Assembly (NCBI GenBank): GCA_003640385.1
Contig: RCAB01000001.1
Span: 620,001 to 684,000, forward strand
Direction of reading: 5' to 3'
DNA length: 64,000 nucleotides
From: Setaria digitata
Taxonomy: Eukaryota > Nematoda > Chromadorea > Rhabditida > Setariidae
In this document: positions 17,837 through 29,712 of the stretch, in pieces
Layout of the letters: each line of letters opens with the position of its first letter
How positions within the stretch are numbered: the stretch's first letter is position 1
Notes under the pieces: generated by a model
What the model was told of the DNA's origin: nothing
Database searches by the model: none
What the model saw: the letters and a program-made list of their open reading frames with translations, nothing else
Position numbers and translations under genes: made by a program

Positions 17837-20800
17837 AAGCGTGGTTTGAGCCCATTCGACCCCATCTCAACTGAATACTTCTCTTACAGTCCTTTCCATT
17901 TATTATTCCATCTCCATTATTGGTTCGCTGTTTTTATAACTGATGTAAATATGAGTAATCTTGAAGCAAAGCTGTGTCTTAATCGCAGACTTTATTACTA
18001 CGAAGAAGTCATCACTTACTTACGGGAAATATCATTTTAGAAGAAAAGCCTAGTGCTAACCATTTCAACAGGGGCTGGTAGTTTTTATCTATGTCCATTT
18101 TCAGGAGGAAGGAAATCAGCTGAAAGCATCTTCTCAGATGGTACAAAATTCACCAAATGCATTATCACCTGAAAAGAACTTATAGTATTCTGTTCTACCA
18201 ATTCTTGCTTTAATCTGTTTCCTAGGGTAATACAGCAAAGGCAAGCTAAAGGTTACATGCTAAGAGTGCTAAGTTTTGGAAGAAGATGTTGCCTTTCTCA
18301 CTGTGATGCTGTTTGTTCTTTTTATTCTCGAGCACACAATTTATTCCATCACTTTTTACTTCTTCTCCGGCACTGTCACTTGAATCAGTGGATAATAAGT
18401 TCGAATTACGTTGTTTAATCACTTTGTAAGTTCACAAGTGTTGCAAGTTCAGTTTTTTGCTTCATAAAGAGCGGCGATCAGCAGGATATTCAGCTACATC
18501 TTTTCGTCAGTCCAGCGGACCACAAGTCTGCCAAGAAAGTGATTTTTAGACCCACCCAAGAGTTTATCTGTGAATATGTTTTGATGCGACTGTACAAAAC
18601 TTATTGTGAGAATAAAATATGCAAAAATTTATAAAAAATCCTTTGAATGACAATAGCATAAAATTCTAATATGGAAGAAGACCACTGAGTCGCATCAACT
18701 ACTTATGTATAAGGCTGGACAAAATCGACTTTTCTTGTAAATTACACTTCAAAATTATAAAATGTATGATGTTGTGGGTTACGGATTAAGTCGCTCCACG
18801 CAGCCGATCCCTCCGCTGCATACTATGAGATTTGATAATTGGTTACGTACCTCCGGTTTAGGATAATAATACACTTTCTCTGAGGTCATCTCTTGCTCTT
18901 TCAAAGTATGGAGAAATACACTTACTTTCTTCAATTTGTCTCATTGTGTATTTTCAACGGTTTGATACAACCGCGAACGAAAGTCTATAACATAGCTTAC
19001 GAACACAGTGTATCACGGCTAAGGATGAATGTATTTAATCCGTGTTGTTTGGTGGTAAGCAATATTAGAATGCAGATTATGCCTGAGAATCGGAAAATTA
19101 ATTGCAAAAGATTTCAATACAAAAATTAAATATGAGATAAAAAGGTTAAGTTTATGAATTCAAATATCAAAAATCCGAACATCCCAATCATGATTCTAAC
19201 TTCTTTTTTCAATTTTTTTTTTTTTTTTAACTGAAAATTTCCTAAAACCTGTATTTTGTGGCACGGAAACATAAGGAACAAATATGATATGATCTTAAAT
19301 TTATCGCAAAGTGTAATTCTGGATCATAAGAATCGCTGATCAAATATTATGAAGCGAATTCATGATCTTTGTCTCATATAGAGTTATCATCATCAACTCT
19401 CATCATATTATTATCTTTATAGTTAATTTTACTTTTAACTTTTTTTATATTGACTTGACATGATTTGATATACTACAGCACTTTAACGTGAAACGAGACC
19501 AATAAAATGACAAGAGATTATTGCAATAAAGTAGAAATAGTCTAAAAAATCAAACTGTGATGTGGAGAAACAAAAATCATTTAATTAGGAGAAAACAAAC
19601 TGCACAGAACTTGAAACTGGAATGTAAATATTACTAGTAACTTTAAACTCTTCAAAATCCCTTAATTTAAGCAAAGGAAAATAGGAAATGCTTATTGTAC
19701 TTCATTCGTTTAGTGAATATCAAACACCTCATTACTTCTGAATTAAATTCTTTCCAGGAAGTACTGAAGAAATTATACGCAAGTGCTAATTATTGAACGG
19801 ATTGACTAGCAGTGCAATGAGGAGGAGCTAGCAATCACAATAAATGTGGACCTATTGAAATATCCGGAAAGCAATCGATCCGTTTCATTTACACTAAGGA
19901 AGTATTAAATAAACCAGGACGCCATCCCAACTCTTTTCCGGAACTTATTCTTACAGTTCTAAAATATATTGCAATTAATGGCAAGAAAAATCACAATCGT
20001 CAAAAATCCGAATTTTTAAAACCTGTCAATGAAACATGTTATTTACAAAAGCTTCAACAGAACTTTCACCGGTTCCATCCAGACACCATAGTCGTTTAGT
20101 GTGTTTTCTTGGTTTTCATAAAAGTCTAAGGTTAAAGTTGAACACCACATGCTTTCTCAATTTTATCCATAATTATCAACTGTAACTTCATCAACCTGAA
20201 ATATAAGAAACGTCATATGTGCCAACAGACCATAAAAAATTTCCGCGCAACAAACTCAAAACGACCTCACATATCACCTGCTGATAAAGAGTGTCTGACT
20301 TGTATCATGTCACTCCAGAGACTGATAAAGAAGTGAAGAGCTGCACGGGAATGACCACAGATAAGGTATCAGTGAATGAAGTGGATTTACACGGTAGCTG
20401 TTGATTCGAACTACTGCTACTACCGAACTTCATTCATAATACAAACTTTGCCCCCGAAAGTCCACCATTTCCCACAGCAACCCTACTGGGAAGCCCATGG
20501 GTACACTCACATCGCTCCTTTGCCCGCGGATACACTTCCCTCTATATATATAGACACACATTAAATACATATCGACATCCACCACCGTGACGTCGCACAC
20601 ACACACACACATGTAGAGATATACGTAGAGAGATACCCAAATACATACCCAACGAACTACACAGACACATACATACCCACATGCAGATGCCTTCCTGCAC
20701 AGGTCGTGTGGGGCAGGGCTCACCCACGGGCAGAAGGGTTGCCTGCATACTTCCCTGTGGAGCGAGAATGCCTTCTTGCCCACCGTGCACAGTGTACGTC

Positions 20801-21345
20801 CTACCCACCCAACCATCCCCCGGCCCCTCGGCTTCCATCCGTCCGTATTTTTCCCGAACTAATAAAGAATACTTATACTTACGTGGTGAGAGTTGCCCAT
20901 CACTTCCCGCATTTGACCACCTAAAGGGTCTGGACAGCCCTGTCCCTTTCTATGTTAATACGGATCTCGGGCTAATAGTAAGTTTTGGCATCTTACAAGG
21001 CGTCAGCCAGTGGCTTGCTGGCTACAACTGGACTGGTGGACAGTACTTAGCCGATGACCACTGTGTTCCGTCTAGGGTAAAATAGTACGGACTTGTCACT
21101 CTCGGTTTAGTGTCAATATTCGAGATGAAGGCACTACACCACGATCCTTTTTTATCTTGACCTGTGATATTCAATAACTGCTGCAGTTACCGGAATAGTA
21201 TGAATGTCTTTCCTTATCAAGTTCAAAGTAATGATGTAAACAGGAAGAAGTACAGATACCACTGCACTATGGATTATTGCGTCTGGATCAATAGTCACCG
21301 AGATGGTGACCCCGCAAATATGATCAGTTTGTTTTCAGGTCTTCG
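17837..21345. other. Intergenic interval with a GC-rich, CA-repeat island
   Basis: About 3.5 kb after STK32. The first 2.5 kb is AT-rich with no coding signal. From about 20440 to 21085 the base composition changes sharply to GC-rich, with a CA dinucleotide run at about 20595-20611 and C-rich stretches. Open frames of 98-134 codons on both strands there have low-complexity, non-globular translations and look like products of composition. A TTTTCAG acceptor at 21332-21338 belongs to the next gene. Confidence 0.45.
20595..20611. repeat. (CA)n microsatellite
   Basis: A short pure AC/CA dinucleotide run. It is followed by imperfect ACAT/ACCC-type repeats to about 20680, which explains the His/Tyr/Cys-Val-rich translations of this stretch. 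Confidence 0.8.
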
Positions 21346-23867
21346 ATGACTCCATTAAAGCCGACAACTATGAGAGATGAAGGGATGAGCATATCATCGC
21401 AACTACTAACACCGCTGATAGAGTTCGGGGAACCGGAAGAAAAACGAACTCGCCGTAAGCCGAACTTCACGGTGCAGGAGAGGATGCACCTTGCACAGTC
21501 ATATGTGGAAAGCTACGAGGAGTATAACCGGGCAAGTCATCAGGGAGATATTTCGGATTGTAGGGCGTGTGGAGGATGCCTCTCTATCAGGAACACCGTG
21601 CACTGAGCATGGCAAACTTCCGTCATCAACGGAAGTCAAGTAAATGTGAAAGAAGGAAATGTCCAGGGAAAGGAATGCAGCCCTACCAACAGATGTGGTG
21701 GTGGACGGGAAAGAGGCTGTCTATCGCAAGAACAATTTGAAAATCACTTCTGTGCAAGGAGTGATAACGAATAAGTGAAATAGCTATGAAGTTCTGAATG
21801 GGGGGACTTTGGGAAAGTAAGATATCACGACCTTTCTTCCTATATTTCTTTCCTTTTAGGGGTTTACACCTACAACGAAAGGGGAAGCCAAAATTGGGCG
21901 TCAACGTTTACTTGAACGATGGGCTGCAGAGCTGTCCAGTTTTGGTATCGTTGAACGGACACCAGTTGAAGTTGAACAGAAAATAAGGTTACCTTTAGAT
22001 TTTTTAAATTATTGCAATAATTCAGTCTTGTTGCTGGACAAGAACAGAAATACTAATACGACGATAATGATAGTGAACGACTGAGTGTGAACTCAATTTT
22101 TACGAGAACTTTTGCTACTGGCTACTGCAAGAGGTCTATCCGTCGTGGATTCAGAACTGTAGTATTCTGTTTCATTGTATTTAGCGGCCGTAATTTACCC
22201 GACCAGTTTACAGTTTATAAACACAGTATCAAGCAACCATTGGCTAAATTTACTTAGCAATAATTAAAGTCGAGAAGCTACATGAACAAACACGGGTAGA
22301 GTTGTGTTCATGGGAAGAATTCGGACAGGAGTACATTAGATATTACATGTAGTTACAATAATTAATTAATGAATTAGGAACAGCGTATTACGGCAGCTTC
22401 GGTTTGTGTAATTGATGCATGAAATGGATTATTGCTATGGAGTGGTATTTGCAGAGATTACATGAAAAAGATAGCAGCGAATCGAAAACGAGCAGTGAAA
22501 AGAGCTATGAGTCCTCCATGTCAACTGATAAGTTCCGTTGTTTCGGAGAGTTCCACTGTCGACGATTCAACAACAGACGATTCACTGACCGCATATGCTG
22601 GCTTCTTGCTAGAGCAGCATCGAGCGACTCAAAGCGATTGTACTGAGTTGGTTGTTAAGCAATCCGTTTCTCTCGAGCATCGTGCACAGCAGTCTAGCAT
22701 CACTTAACTATCAGAAAGATGACCACGGAGAATAAATAAATATGTGCTTCGATCCTCTTAAATTCAGGCGCTCTCCATATGCTAATCTTCCCATTGTTTC
22801 TATATACAGGTCTGAAAGAAAATAAAGCGATACAGATAAACTTCGTTTCAGGTTTAATTCATAATTTCTGTCCACAATTAGGATCTTGGTACTAGTACTT
22901 AGTGCCACTTCAAAGTTCCAAAATCACATAAACTAAAAAGGATCGAAGCATATGTTAGCTTCTTTGCTTATCAGTTGTCTTCACTTTATTTCAGAATCAG
23001 TGCTCACTAATATCTGTACTTATTGCGTTAGTAGAGCGAATTAATATGTTTAAAATAGAAGTGAAGTTTTATATGATCATGTCTTTTTAGGAATTTTGAG
23101 CCGCTGAGACTTATAAGTAGTAGTTACGATGTCGAGGAATCTAAACCAATGACGAATAATGCCTCACTTTTGTGTTTCGAAACAGCGAACAATATCAGAG
23201 GTAGTTGTCGTAAAAGGTAAACGGTAGTCCTTCGCAATTTTATATATTCCTGAGTGTTCTTAGAAAACAGAAAACAAAATACAAACAGTACAGTTGGTCT
23301 TAAACTTCATTGTACTTTCCACTTAGATGATATTAAATAGGTAGTAAAATAATTTAAATAAGCCATATTGTACAATTTGGTAAACGACAAATTTGCGGGT
23401 TATCAGTCTTTTTAAAAGACAAGCAGAAAAAGATTTGGAGATTTTCACTTTGATAAATGATTTAAAACTTAAAAGTACGAAATTCCAGGAAAGCAAGCGA
23501 TATTAGCCCAATTCGGAATGAAAAGGAACAATCAGTAGAATTGCTGGAAAGTAGTGATGAAGTTGTTCCTCCAACATCTGAGGTACGTAGGCAGCAGTTG
23601 GGTCTTGGCCGCATTGATCTGGCTCTGAAAACTTTATACATGGAAATTGCCAGAAAAGAGCTTGAAAAGAAGACACTCGAAGTGGAAGCAATGAGGGTTA
23701 ATTTAGAAATCAAAAGACTTGAACTAGCAGGGAAGAGACATGATGTGGAAAAAAAGCGGCTTGAGTTAGAAAAACTACAAAAAAGTGCTATCAGAAATTC
23801 ACCGACAACAAGTTCAAGCGAAACCAGTGGAACTCCACGAGGTACACCGCTTACTGACCAATTTTGA
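21346..23867 (+). CDS. Myb/SANT-like (NAIF1/MSANTD-type) DNA-binding protein with coiled coil, 5 exons
   Basis: Exons 21346-21531, 21860-21987, 22455-22691, 23091-23216 and 23489-23867 give about 351 residues. The start follows an acceptor TTTTCAG by seven bases. Residues about 40-112 have the layout of the trihelix Myb_DNA-bind_5 family: RRKPNFTVQERMHL, then GEAKIGRQRLLERWAAELSS and RTPVEVEQKIRDYMKK, followed by a basic stretch. A Ser/Thr-rich linker follows. The last exon holds a long heptad coiled coil (from RIDLALKTLYMEIARKELEK to KKRLELEKLQK) and a Ser/Pro-rich tail. NAIF1-like and Harbinger-derived Myb proteins share this domain-plus-coil arrangement. The first intron needs a GC donor (21532-21533) to keep the frame. 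The donor at the end of exon 3 (22691) is a best guess. A role in transcription is inferred. Confidence 0.68.
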
Positions 23868-24245
23868 CCGTGAAATTGAATGGTGAGGTTTAGACTGTCT
23901 GTATTGTTAGGTCATTCCAAAGTTATTAGTGTATCATAAACGAATTACCACAGCAGTGGCTTCTGTTACTAAAACGTCATTACTCTTGAGTCTCGTTTCT
24001 TTCCAATTTGTTTTGCATTCATTTCAAATGCCTGTTAGCTGAATTTAATAATGCTCAGGTATGTATACATCTCACATAATTTCAAGTCTTAAATTTTTAA
24101 ATTGTATTATCTCAGTTCGGTGTTTCCTCTCTTCTAGCTTGGAAACGGCTCTTTAAAAAAGTGAGTTGCAAGAATTCATTTAAATTAATGAATTGAAGGA
24201 AAAAAAAAAAACTCATTTCAGAAGTAATTTTAAATAACCTCTAAC

Positions 24246-24289
24246 CTCTCTGTGAAGAACAGTCAAACATAACTGTTCTTCACAGAGAG
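24246..24289. repeat. Perfect 18-bp inverted repeat with 8-nt loop
   Basis: The arm CTCTCTGTGAAGAACAGT (24246-24263) is followed by the loop caaacata and its exact reverse complement (24272-24289). Pairing weakens immediately outside the 18 bp. It could fold as a stable RNA or DNA hairpin, or be the trace of a small inverted-repeat element or a local inverted duplication. Confidence 0.9.
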
Positions 24290-25353
24290 TTAGTTAATCA
24301 TAAGTCAGTTCGTTAAAATGACCCAAAATATTAAAAAAAAAAAAATCCAGAGTCATTAAACGTTACAATTTTTATGTTGAAAGACGACTTTTGAATATGG
24401 GGAAGGTAGTTCTGAACTTCTGTCTTAGAGCAGTAAATCTGGGCATTTGTCGTTTCAACACGCTTTAGTGGAGCTTTAATTTGATTTCTTTATTTGAGTT
24501 TATTTATTCTTAAAAACTCCTATGCCATATAAATTTATTGATCTCTTCTCTCAAGCTTGTCATATTGTTCTTTCTTGAATGTTATGAATTGGCAAATGAT
24601 CTTAAGAAAACCAAAAAGAGATTTCTTCGAGTTAGCAAATATGATTACATTATGGCATTTTTCCTTCGTTCTACCTGTGGCGAACAGAACACGACAAGTT
24701 TAATTAACGTGACGCTTCATGGATTTTGAGGGGAAAGTTCTGGACACTTCAAGTGAGCTCAAGAAACCTCATGTCACTTAAGAGTCGTACTTGATAATGA
24801 AGAAACGTATAAAATCATAATTCGTAACGATTTATTATATAATTAATAACAATAGCAGTTGGCAATAATAATTTACTAATAATAAATATTATTTTTTTCA
24901 ATATTTTTTCTTTATCCTTTATTGGACCATCATAACAGTTCAGTTATAAGTAAAAAACAAATAAGGATGGAAATAGGAAATGCCCAATACTTCAATAAAG
25001 CAAAATAAAATCTAAAGTTGGACAAGAATTTATAAAAGAATTTACAAAGACGCAATCATTATCCTCAGAGCTGGCTGTTGACACTGAATTTTTGCTTTTG
25101 ACGCTCAGACATAACAGTCAGTAACAAGACGCAAGTATCATACCACAGACCACGGTATTCATCACATCACGGCTTTTACTACTTCTATCTTTTTTAGTTC
25201 TATTCAAATTTTAGAATGGTATTTCTGGCGTCATTCACATTTCTCTCTAAACTTCCCACTTTCCTAAGTCTGATTTACTTGCGTTATGCGACAAACGGAG
25301 GAAAATCATTAACGAAAACGATGTAAAGAATCCTTGCAATATGGCATGGAATT

Positions 25354-25554
25354 CATCCCATTCTCTACGTAAGGAATTTGAACAATGAGCATTTCGATGT
25401 ATCATCGAATTCAACGGACCTTATTAAAAAGACTCCAAAGCTTGTGGTNCCCTTGCAATCATCCCATTCTCTACGTAAGGAATTTGAACATTGAGCATTT
25501 CGATGTATCATCGAATTCAACGGACCTTATTAAAAAGACTCCAAAGCTTGTGGT
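25354..25554. repeat. 95-bp direct tandem duplication flanking an N
   Basis: Copy 1 at 25354-25448 and copy 2 at 25460-25554 differ at one position (AACAATGAG versus AACATTGAG). The single N at 25449 sits between them, and the preceding CCTTGCAAT is also repeated. This is the pattern left when two overlapping contig ends are joined without merging. Confidence 0.9.
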
Positions 25555-26432
25555 TGTTAGAGTGGAAGGAGTTGGTTATAGAAAGAGGTTAGGTAATTAC
25601 GGTGCTACCTAACGTACTGCTACTGCTGCTTATGCAGAGTATTTGATGTGGAGACGATGACTGAAGTCAGTCGAGATCCTACGCAGTTGTAACGACACAC
25701 TCATGGAGACCCAATTGTTTGCCGTCGCGCAAACGCAGCAGTAGCAGTGCTGTAGCTCTGGATTTACGATTCAAAGGTGCACTTCGTCGTTCTGATGTGA
25801 ACTGTGAGTCGTGTTGATCTCAATACTCCTCTGATCACTTCTTCATTTTACCATTATTTGTTACCCTATTTCACATCTACTCTGATTTTCATTTTCTGTA
25901 GCGAAGATTTTCTCGAAAAGCAGTGTCGATTTTCCTTTTCTGTACCTCCTCGAAAAACAGTGTCGATTTTTCAGAGTCTTAACGATCGTTTCCTATGAAG
26001 TAACGTCGCATACGCTGATGAAGAAGGACAGCCTTGCATTTCGTTTTATGTAAGTTATTTGGACGTTTTTGCTGAAAAGACTTTCTCAGATTCCAACTCA
26101 GTATATTTCTTAGATATCGTATGTACAATAGCAACTGTTTTGGTCCATGGTACACTAGACGACAGTTAAATCGAGTTCATGAAAAACGCCCAAATGGGCA
26201 TTCCTCTTCTGCTACGTTTACATATGGAGGTATCATTTAAATTTCGTCCATAATTGGTCTACAGTTAATTAATTAGGCAAGATAGAGCTTTTGTTGATCT
26301 CCTTTCAGGATTTTAGACAGTTATACATTTTCAGTCGTTTCATGTTGTTGATGGTGGTAGTAGTAATAGCGTAATACATCGATAAACTTTCATAGTTTCA
26401 TTTCACAGTGATTTCGAGGAAATCCTCGAGAG

Positions 26433-27342
26433 ATGGTTTTAGATATCACTATAAAAGCTGTCCCGCAAAACAGCGATAACTACAGTTATGTGGTAGTTTG
26501 TGATTCAACCAATGACTGTGTCGTTATCGATGTTGGTGATGCACGACCTATACTACAGTGTTTGTACGATGAAAAAAGGACACCTCATGCAGTGCTTGTT
26601 ACCCATAAACATTGGTATCCATTTAATGTATTTGTCATACGGTATGTATATAAGAGAAATATTGGAAAATTCGAAGCATATTAACAGGTTTCATTGATTT
26701 CTTTCTTACAGGGATCATTGCTATGGAAATAAAGAACTCAAGAAACGGTTCAAAAACTTGGATATATATGGTGGCGAGATTGACCGACCGTCTGACGTTA
26801 ATATGTAATTTATTGTATTCTTTAGTATTATTCTAAATTTGAGGGAGATAAATTTCTTGTGTCTTTGTCCCAAATATATTTTTGAGCATCACAATGTTTT
26901 TAAGAACTAACACCATCAGATTTTATCGTATTCCCCTAATTTTTATTACTGAGTCAACACAAAATAAGTTTATTGAATTCATTTGTCCTCCAAGTTTTTG
27001 ATTGTCAGTCTCAGATTTCATGCAGTCTTGGACTGTTTTCATCCTTCCTAATGGAGCAGTCTCTCTTGAAAATGCCAAAGCCGTCGTGCAGTAAAAAAAA
27101 AAAACTTCTTTTTTAAGCTCCAGTGATTTATGAAGATTGCACCATTATATTATTTGTAGGTATATTCGAAATGAAACTTTGATCCACATTGGAAGATTAC
27201 ACTTCAAAGCATTTCATGTCCCAGGGCATACTGCCGGGCATATGATTTATGCGTTACAGCTAAATGATGAACTCAAATGTTTATTCACGGGAGACTTTCT
27301 GTTTATCGCAGGAATAGGTATATATGCGATGTGTTTTATAAT

Positions 27343-27383
<41 letters not shown>

Positions 27384-29712
27384 AGTTCATGAATTCTGTC
27401 ACATCCTATTCATTTATATAGTTAAAATTGAAAAAAAGCACTTTTTAATAGATTGTTTAGGTAAAATTTTCGAAGGAAGCACTTCACAGATGATTAGTTC
27501 TTTATTGATGTTAAATCATTTCTCGCCAGATACCATTATCTTCCCTGGTCACGAATATGCAAAGCTTAATTTATCTTTTGCTTTGTCACTGGAAAAGGAT
27601 AATGAGGTGTTGAAAGCAATGAGCAAAACAGTACAAGAAAAACGGAATACTCGTTCACCCATTGTAAGTTTACGAAGAGATGAAGTTAAACTTTGTCAAA
27701 TTTGAGTTTATTTGAAGAAGTAATATAGTGTTATATTGTTAACAAATAAAAACAGCCTTAATTGGTTTTTTGGTAGTTTTTACTTTAGTGGGATTCATTT
27801 GTCAGTGTTATATTGTGTCACTTGAATATACTTTTTCAATGATATACCACATTGTTGGTTTACCATCTGCCCATAATTGACGCGAGTAATGCAATGAAAT
27901 TTCTACATGATGTTTTAAAACACGGGAACATGATCTAAGCTAATATTAATTATGCTAATGATTTGTTATAGTTTTCTTTATGAACTGTGGTGCTCAGTTT
28001 TGATTTTATTGAATTATTTTCAGATTTTAATGATAGTCCTTTATCGATTGCTTCATTTGATCATGACTACAAATGAGACTTATTGCTTAAAATGAGTAAT
28101 GTCAGTCAGGGTTTGAAATATCCATCAAATGGTACTTAGTTGTTTAATAAGTATTTGGTAATGGCACTTCTTAAGCTGAGAAATTACGTCGTAATGAAGC
28201 AACAGTTCCATTTGAAGTGGAATTTTTCAAAAAAAAAAACAGTCGAGAAATACATGTTAAAAGTCACCCTATCGATAATTTCACATTATATGATGTTCCG
28301 CTACTCCTTTTATCCTTCTTGAGTTTTTTCCATAATTTTTTTAGCTAAATTTTCTTACTGCTAAGGATTTTTTAAACTCTTCAGGTTCATTTTTATAGAG
28401 TATGTTTTGTTTTTATCATTCCTTTCTCTTTACTTCCAATATAACACTTTGATAATTCCCACTCTCAAAGTGCTCTTGAATAATTGTATTATCTCTTCAA
28501 TTGCTTCAAATCGATTTTTAAGACTTTTCTCAAGAAAGAATACTTGAACACACTGCTAATCTCATTTACTATTCAGTTACATATAAATTTCAATATTGTT
28601 TCCCCTCCTGCATGATGGTATTAATAGCTTTGCTTTCCTTCTTAGGTAATTTATTAATGCTTATGCTATAGCATTTATAAAGAAAGCATGGGAAACGATA
28701 AAAGAGTGAGTTTATTCGTACAGTAGCCATTGTGGAACAATACAAGCAGAAATGGGAATTAAAAATTATGATTTTCTTACATAACATTAAAAATGAGTCG
28801 TTTTACGGTAGTAGGTATATCGCATTGCTTGATGATTTGGTATTCATCTTTGACTTTTTTTTTTTTTTTTTCTTCAATTAGGAGTAGTCCAGCAAGGTTA
28901 ACTTCCTTTCAATAACTCATGCGAAGAAATAAAATGTGTTTTCATTGGTTAATTTCTTGTATATTGTACATACATGCAGCATCTTTATAAAAGCGGATGT
29001 CATATGACAGCAAAGAAATTATTTTACATAAAATAAAGCGAAGAACTGTTTTTTTTTTTTTCTCTCGAAAAAATGGCAAAATCGTGAGTGATGTTTTTTT
29101 TATGCTGTTTGACTCTAATGATGGGTATGAATGGTCATTTGACAGAGTACTGTGCTACTAGCTATTCCTATTACATAATTATTACATCATTTGGCATTTT
29201 TGTTTATATTTTAAAGCAAAAAGTAATTTCGTCTATCTCTTCAGAGATTTTTGAAATATTTTCGAAAAAAGCCTCTAGTCAAGGCTCACTTGAATGGATT
29301 TAACTGCTATGGAGGATTATGTATGCAAATAAAACTCCATCTTCAATTTCATTCTAAGTTTTTAGCATTCATTTGGGCACTTGAGCTGCCACTCACTTTA
29401 AATTTCATGAAAAAAATTTTTGTCCTTCCGAAATTGAGTTAAAAATTCTTTTGTTTTTAGGTTGGAATCACCCTGGGTGATGAATACAAGATCAACCCTT
29501 ATTTACGGACGTGTTCATTAAAATTTCGGAAAGCTTTGGTTGCTGCTGGTTACAATGTACCAGCAGAGGGAAAAGTAGTTGGTGGTCGAGATGTTGATGA
29601 AGTAAAAGATAGCTCAATGGAAGCCCAAGTTGCTGTTTTTGATGCTTTGGAAAAGGCTAAAAATAATTTTATAGAAGAGCTTATGAAACAAATGGAGCAG
29701 AAAAGTCACTGA
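26433..29712 (+). CDS. HAGH: Glyoxalase II-type (hydroxyacylglutathione hydrolase) metallo-beta-lactamase protein, 5 exons
   Basis: Exons 26433-26614, 26712-26804, 27160-27317, 27461-27663 and 29461-29712 give 295 residues, slightly longer than human cytosolic HAGH. The enzyme hydrolyses S-lactoylglutathione to lactate and glutathione in the methylglyoxal detoxification route. All usual metal ligands are visible: THKHWDH (57-63), whose Trp codon is split by the first intron, the histidines of VPGHTAGH, the Asp of FTGD and the His of FPGHEY. The C-terminal substrate-binding part has TLGDEYKINPYLR, equivalent to the NPFxR segment of the family. An acceptor ending at 26408 marks a likely spliced-leader site. 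No clear mitochondrial presequence is seen, and HAGHL or PNKD-type paralogy is possible. The third intron carries a 38-base T tract; the fourth is 1.8 kb. Confidence 0.9.
27344..27381. repeat. Poly-T tract (about 38 bases) in an intron
   Basis: A single uninterrupted T run followed by TGCAG. The adjacent AG could act as a splice acceptor, but using it would not continue the glyoxalase frame as well as the acceptor at 27459-27460 does. Tracts of this length are prone to sequencing error. Confidence 0.85.

Larger units (their letters stand above)
23868..26432. other. Intergenic region with a hairpin and an assembly-type duplication
   Basis: About 2.6 kb with the 3' UTR of the Myb/SANT-like gene, a perfect 18-bp inverted repeat at 24246-24289, and a 95-bp tandem duplication flanking the ambiguous base at 25449. 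I see no coding exon. The open frame running over 25385-25612 exists only because of the duplication. Confidence 0.6.

Noticed and set aside
20430..20838. Long minus-strand frames (98 and 128 codons) over the GC-rich island
   Set aside because: Their Cys/Val/Tyr-rich translation follows from the CA repeat. No domain, start context or partner exon supports them.
20681..21085. 134-codon plus-strand frame in the GC-rich island
   Set aside because: Proline/Cys-rich low-complexity product with frames open on both strands; explained by base composition.
25385..25612. 75-codon frame crossing the N
   Set aside because: It exists only through the duplicated 95-bp segment that looks like an assembly artefact.
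27277..27705. 142-codon frame spanning the poly-T tract in the glyoxalase gene
   Set aside because: Its middle is translated poly-T (Phe run) and intron. The metal-ligand motifs are recovered by splicing 27317 to 27461 instead.
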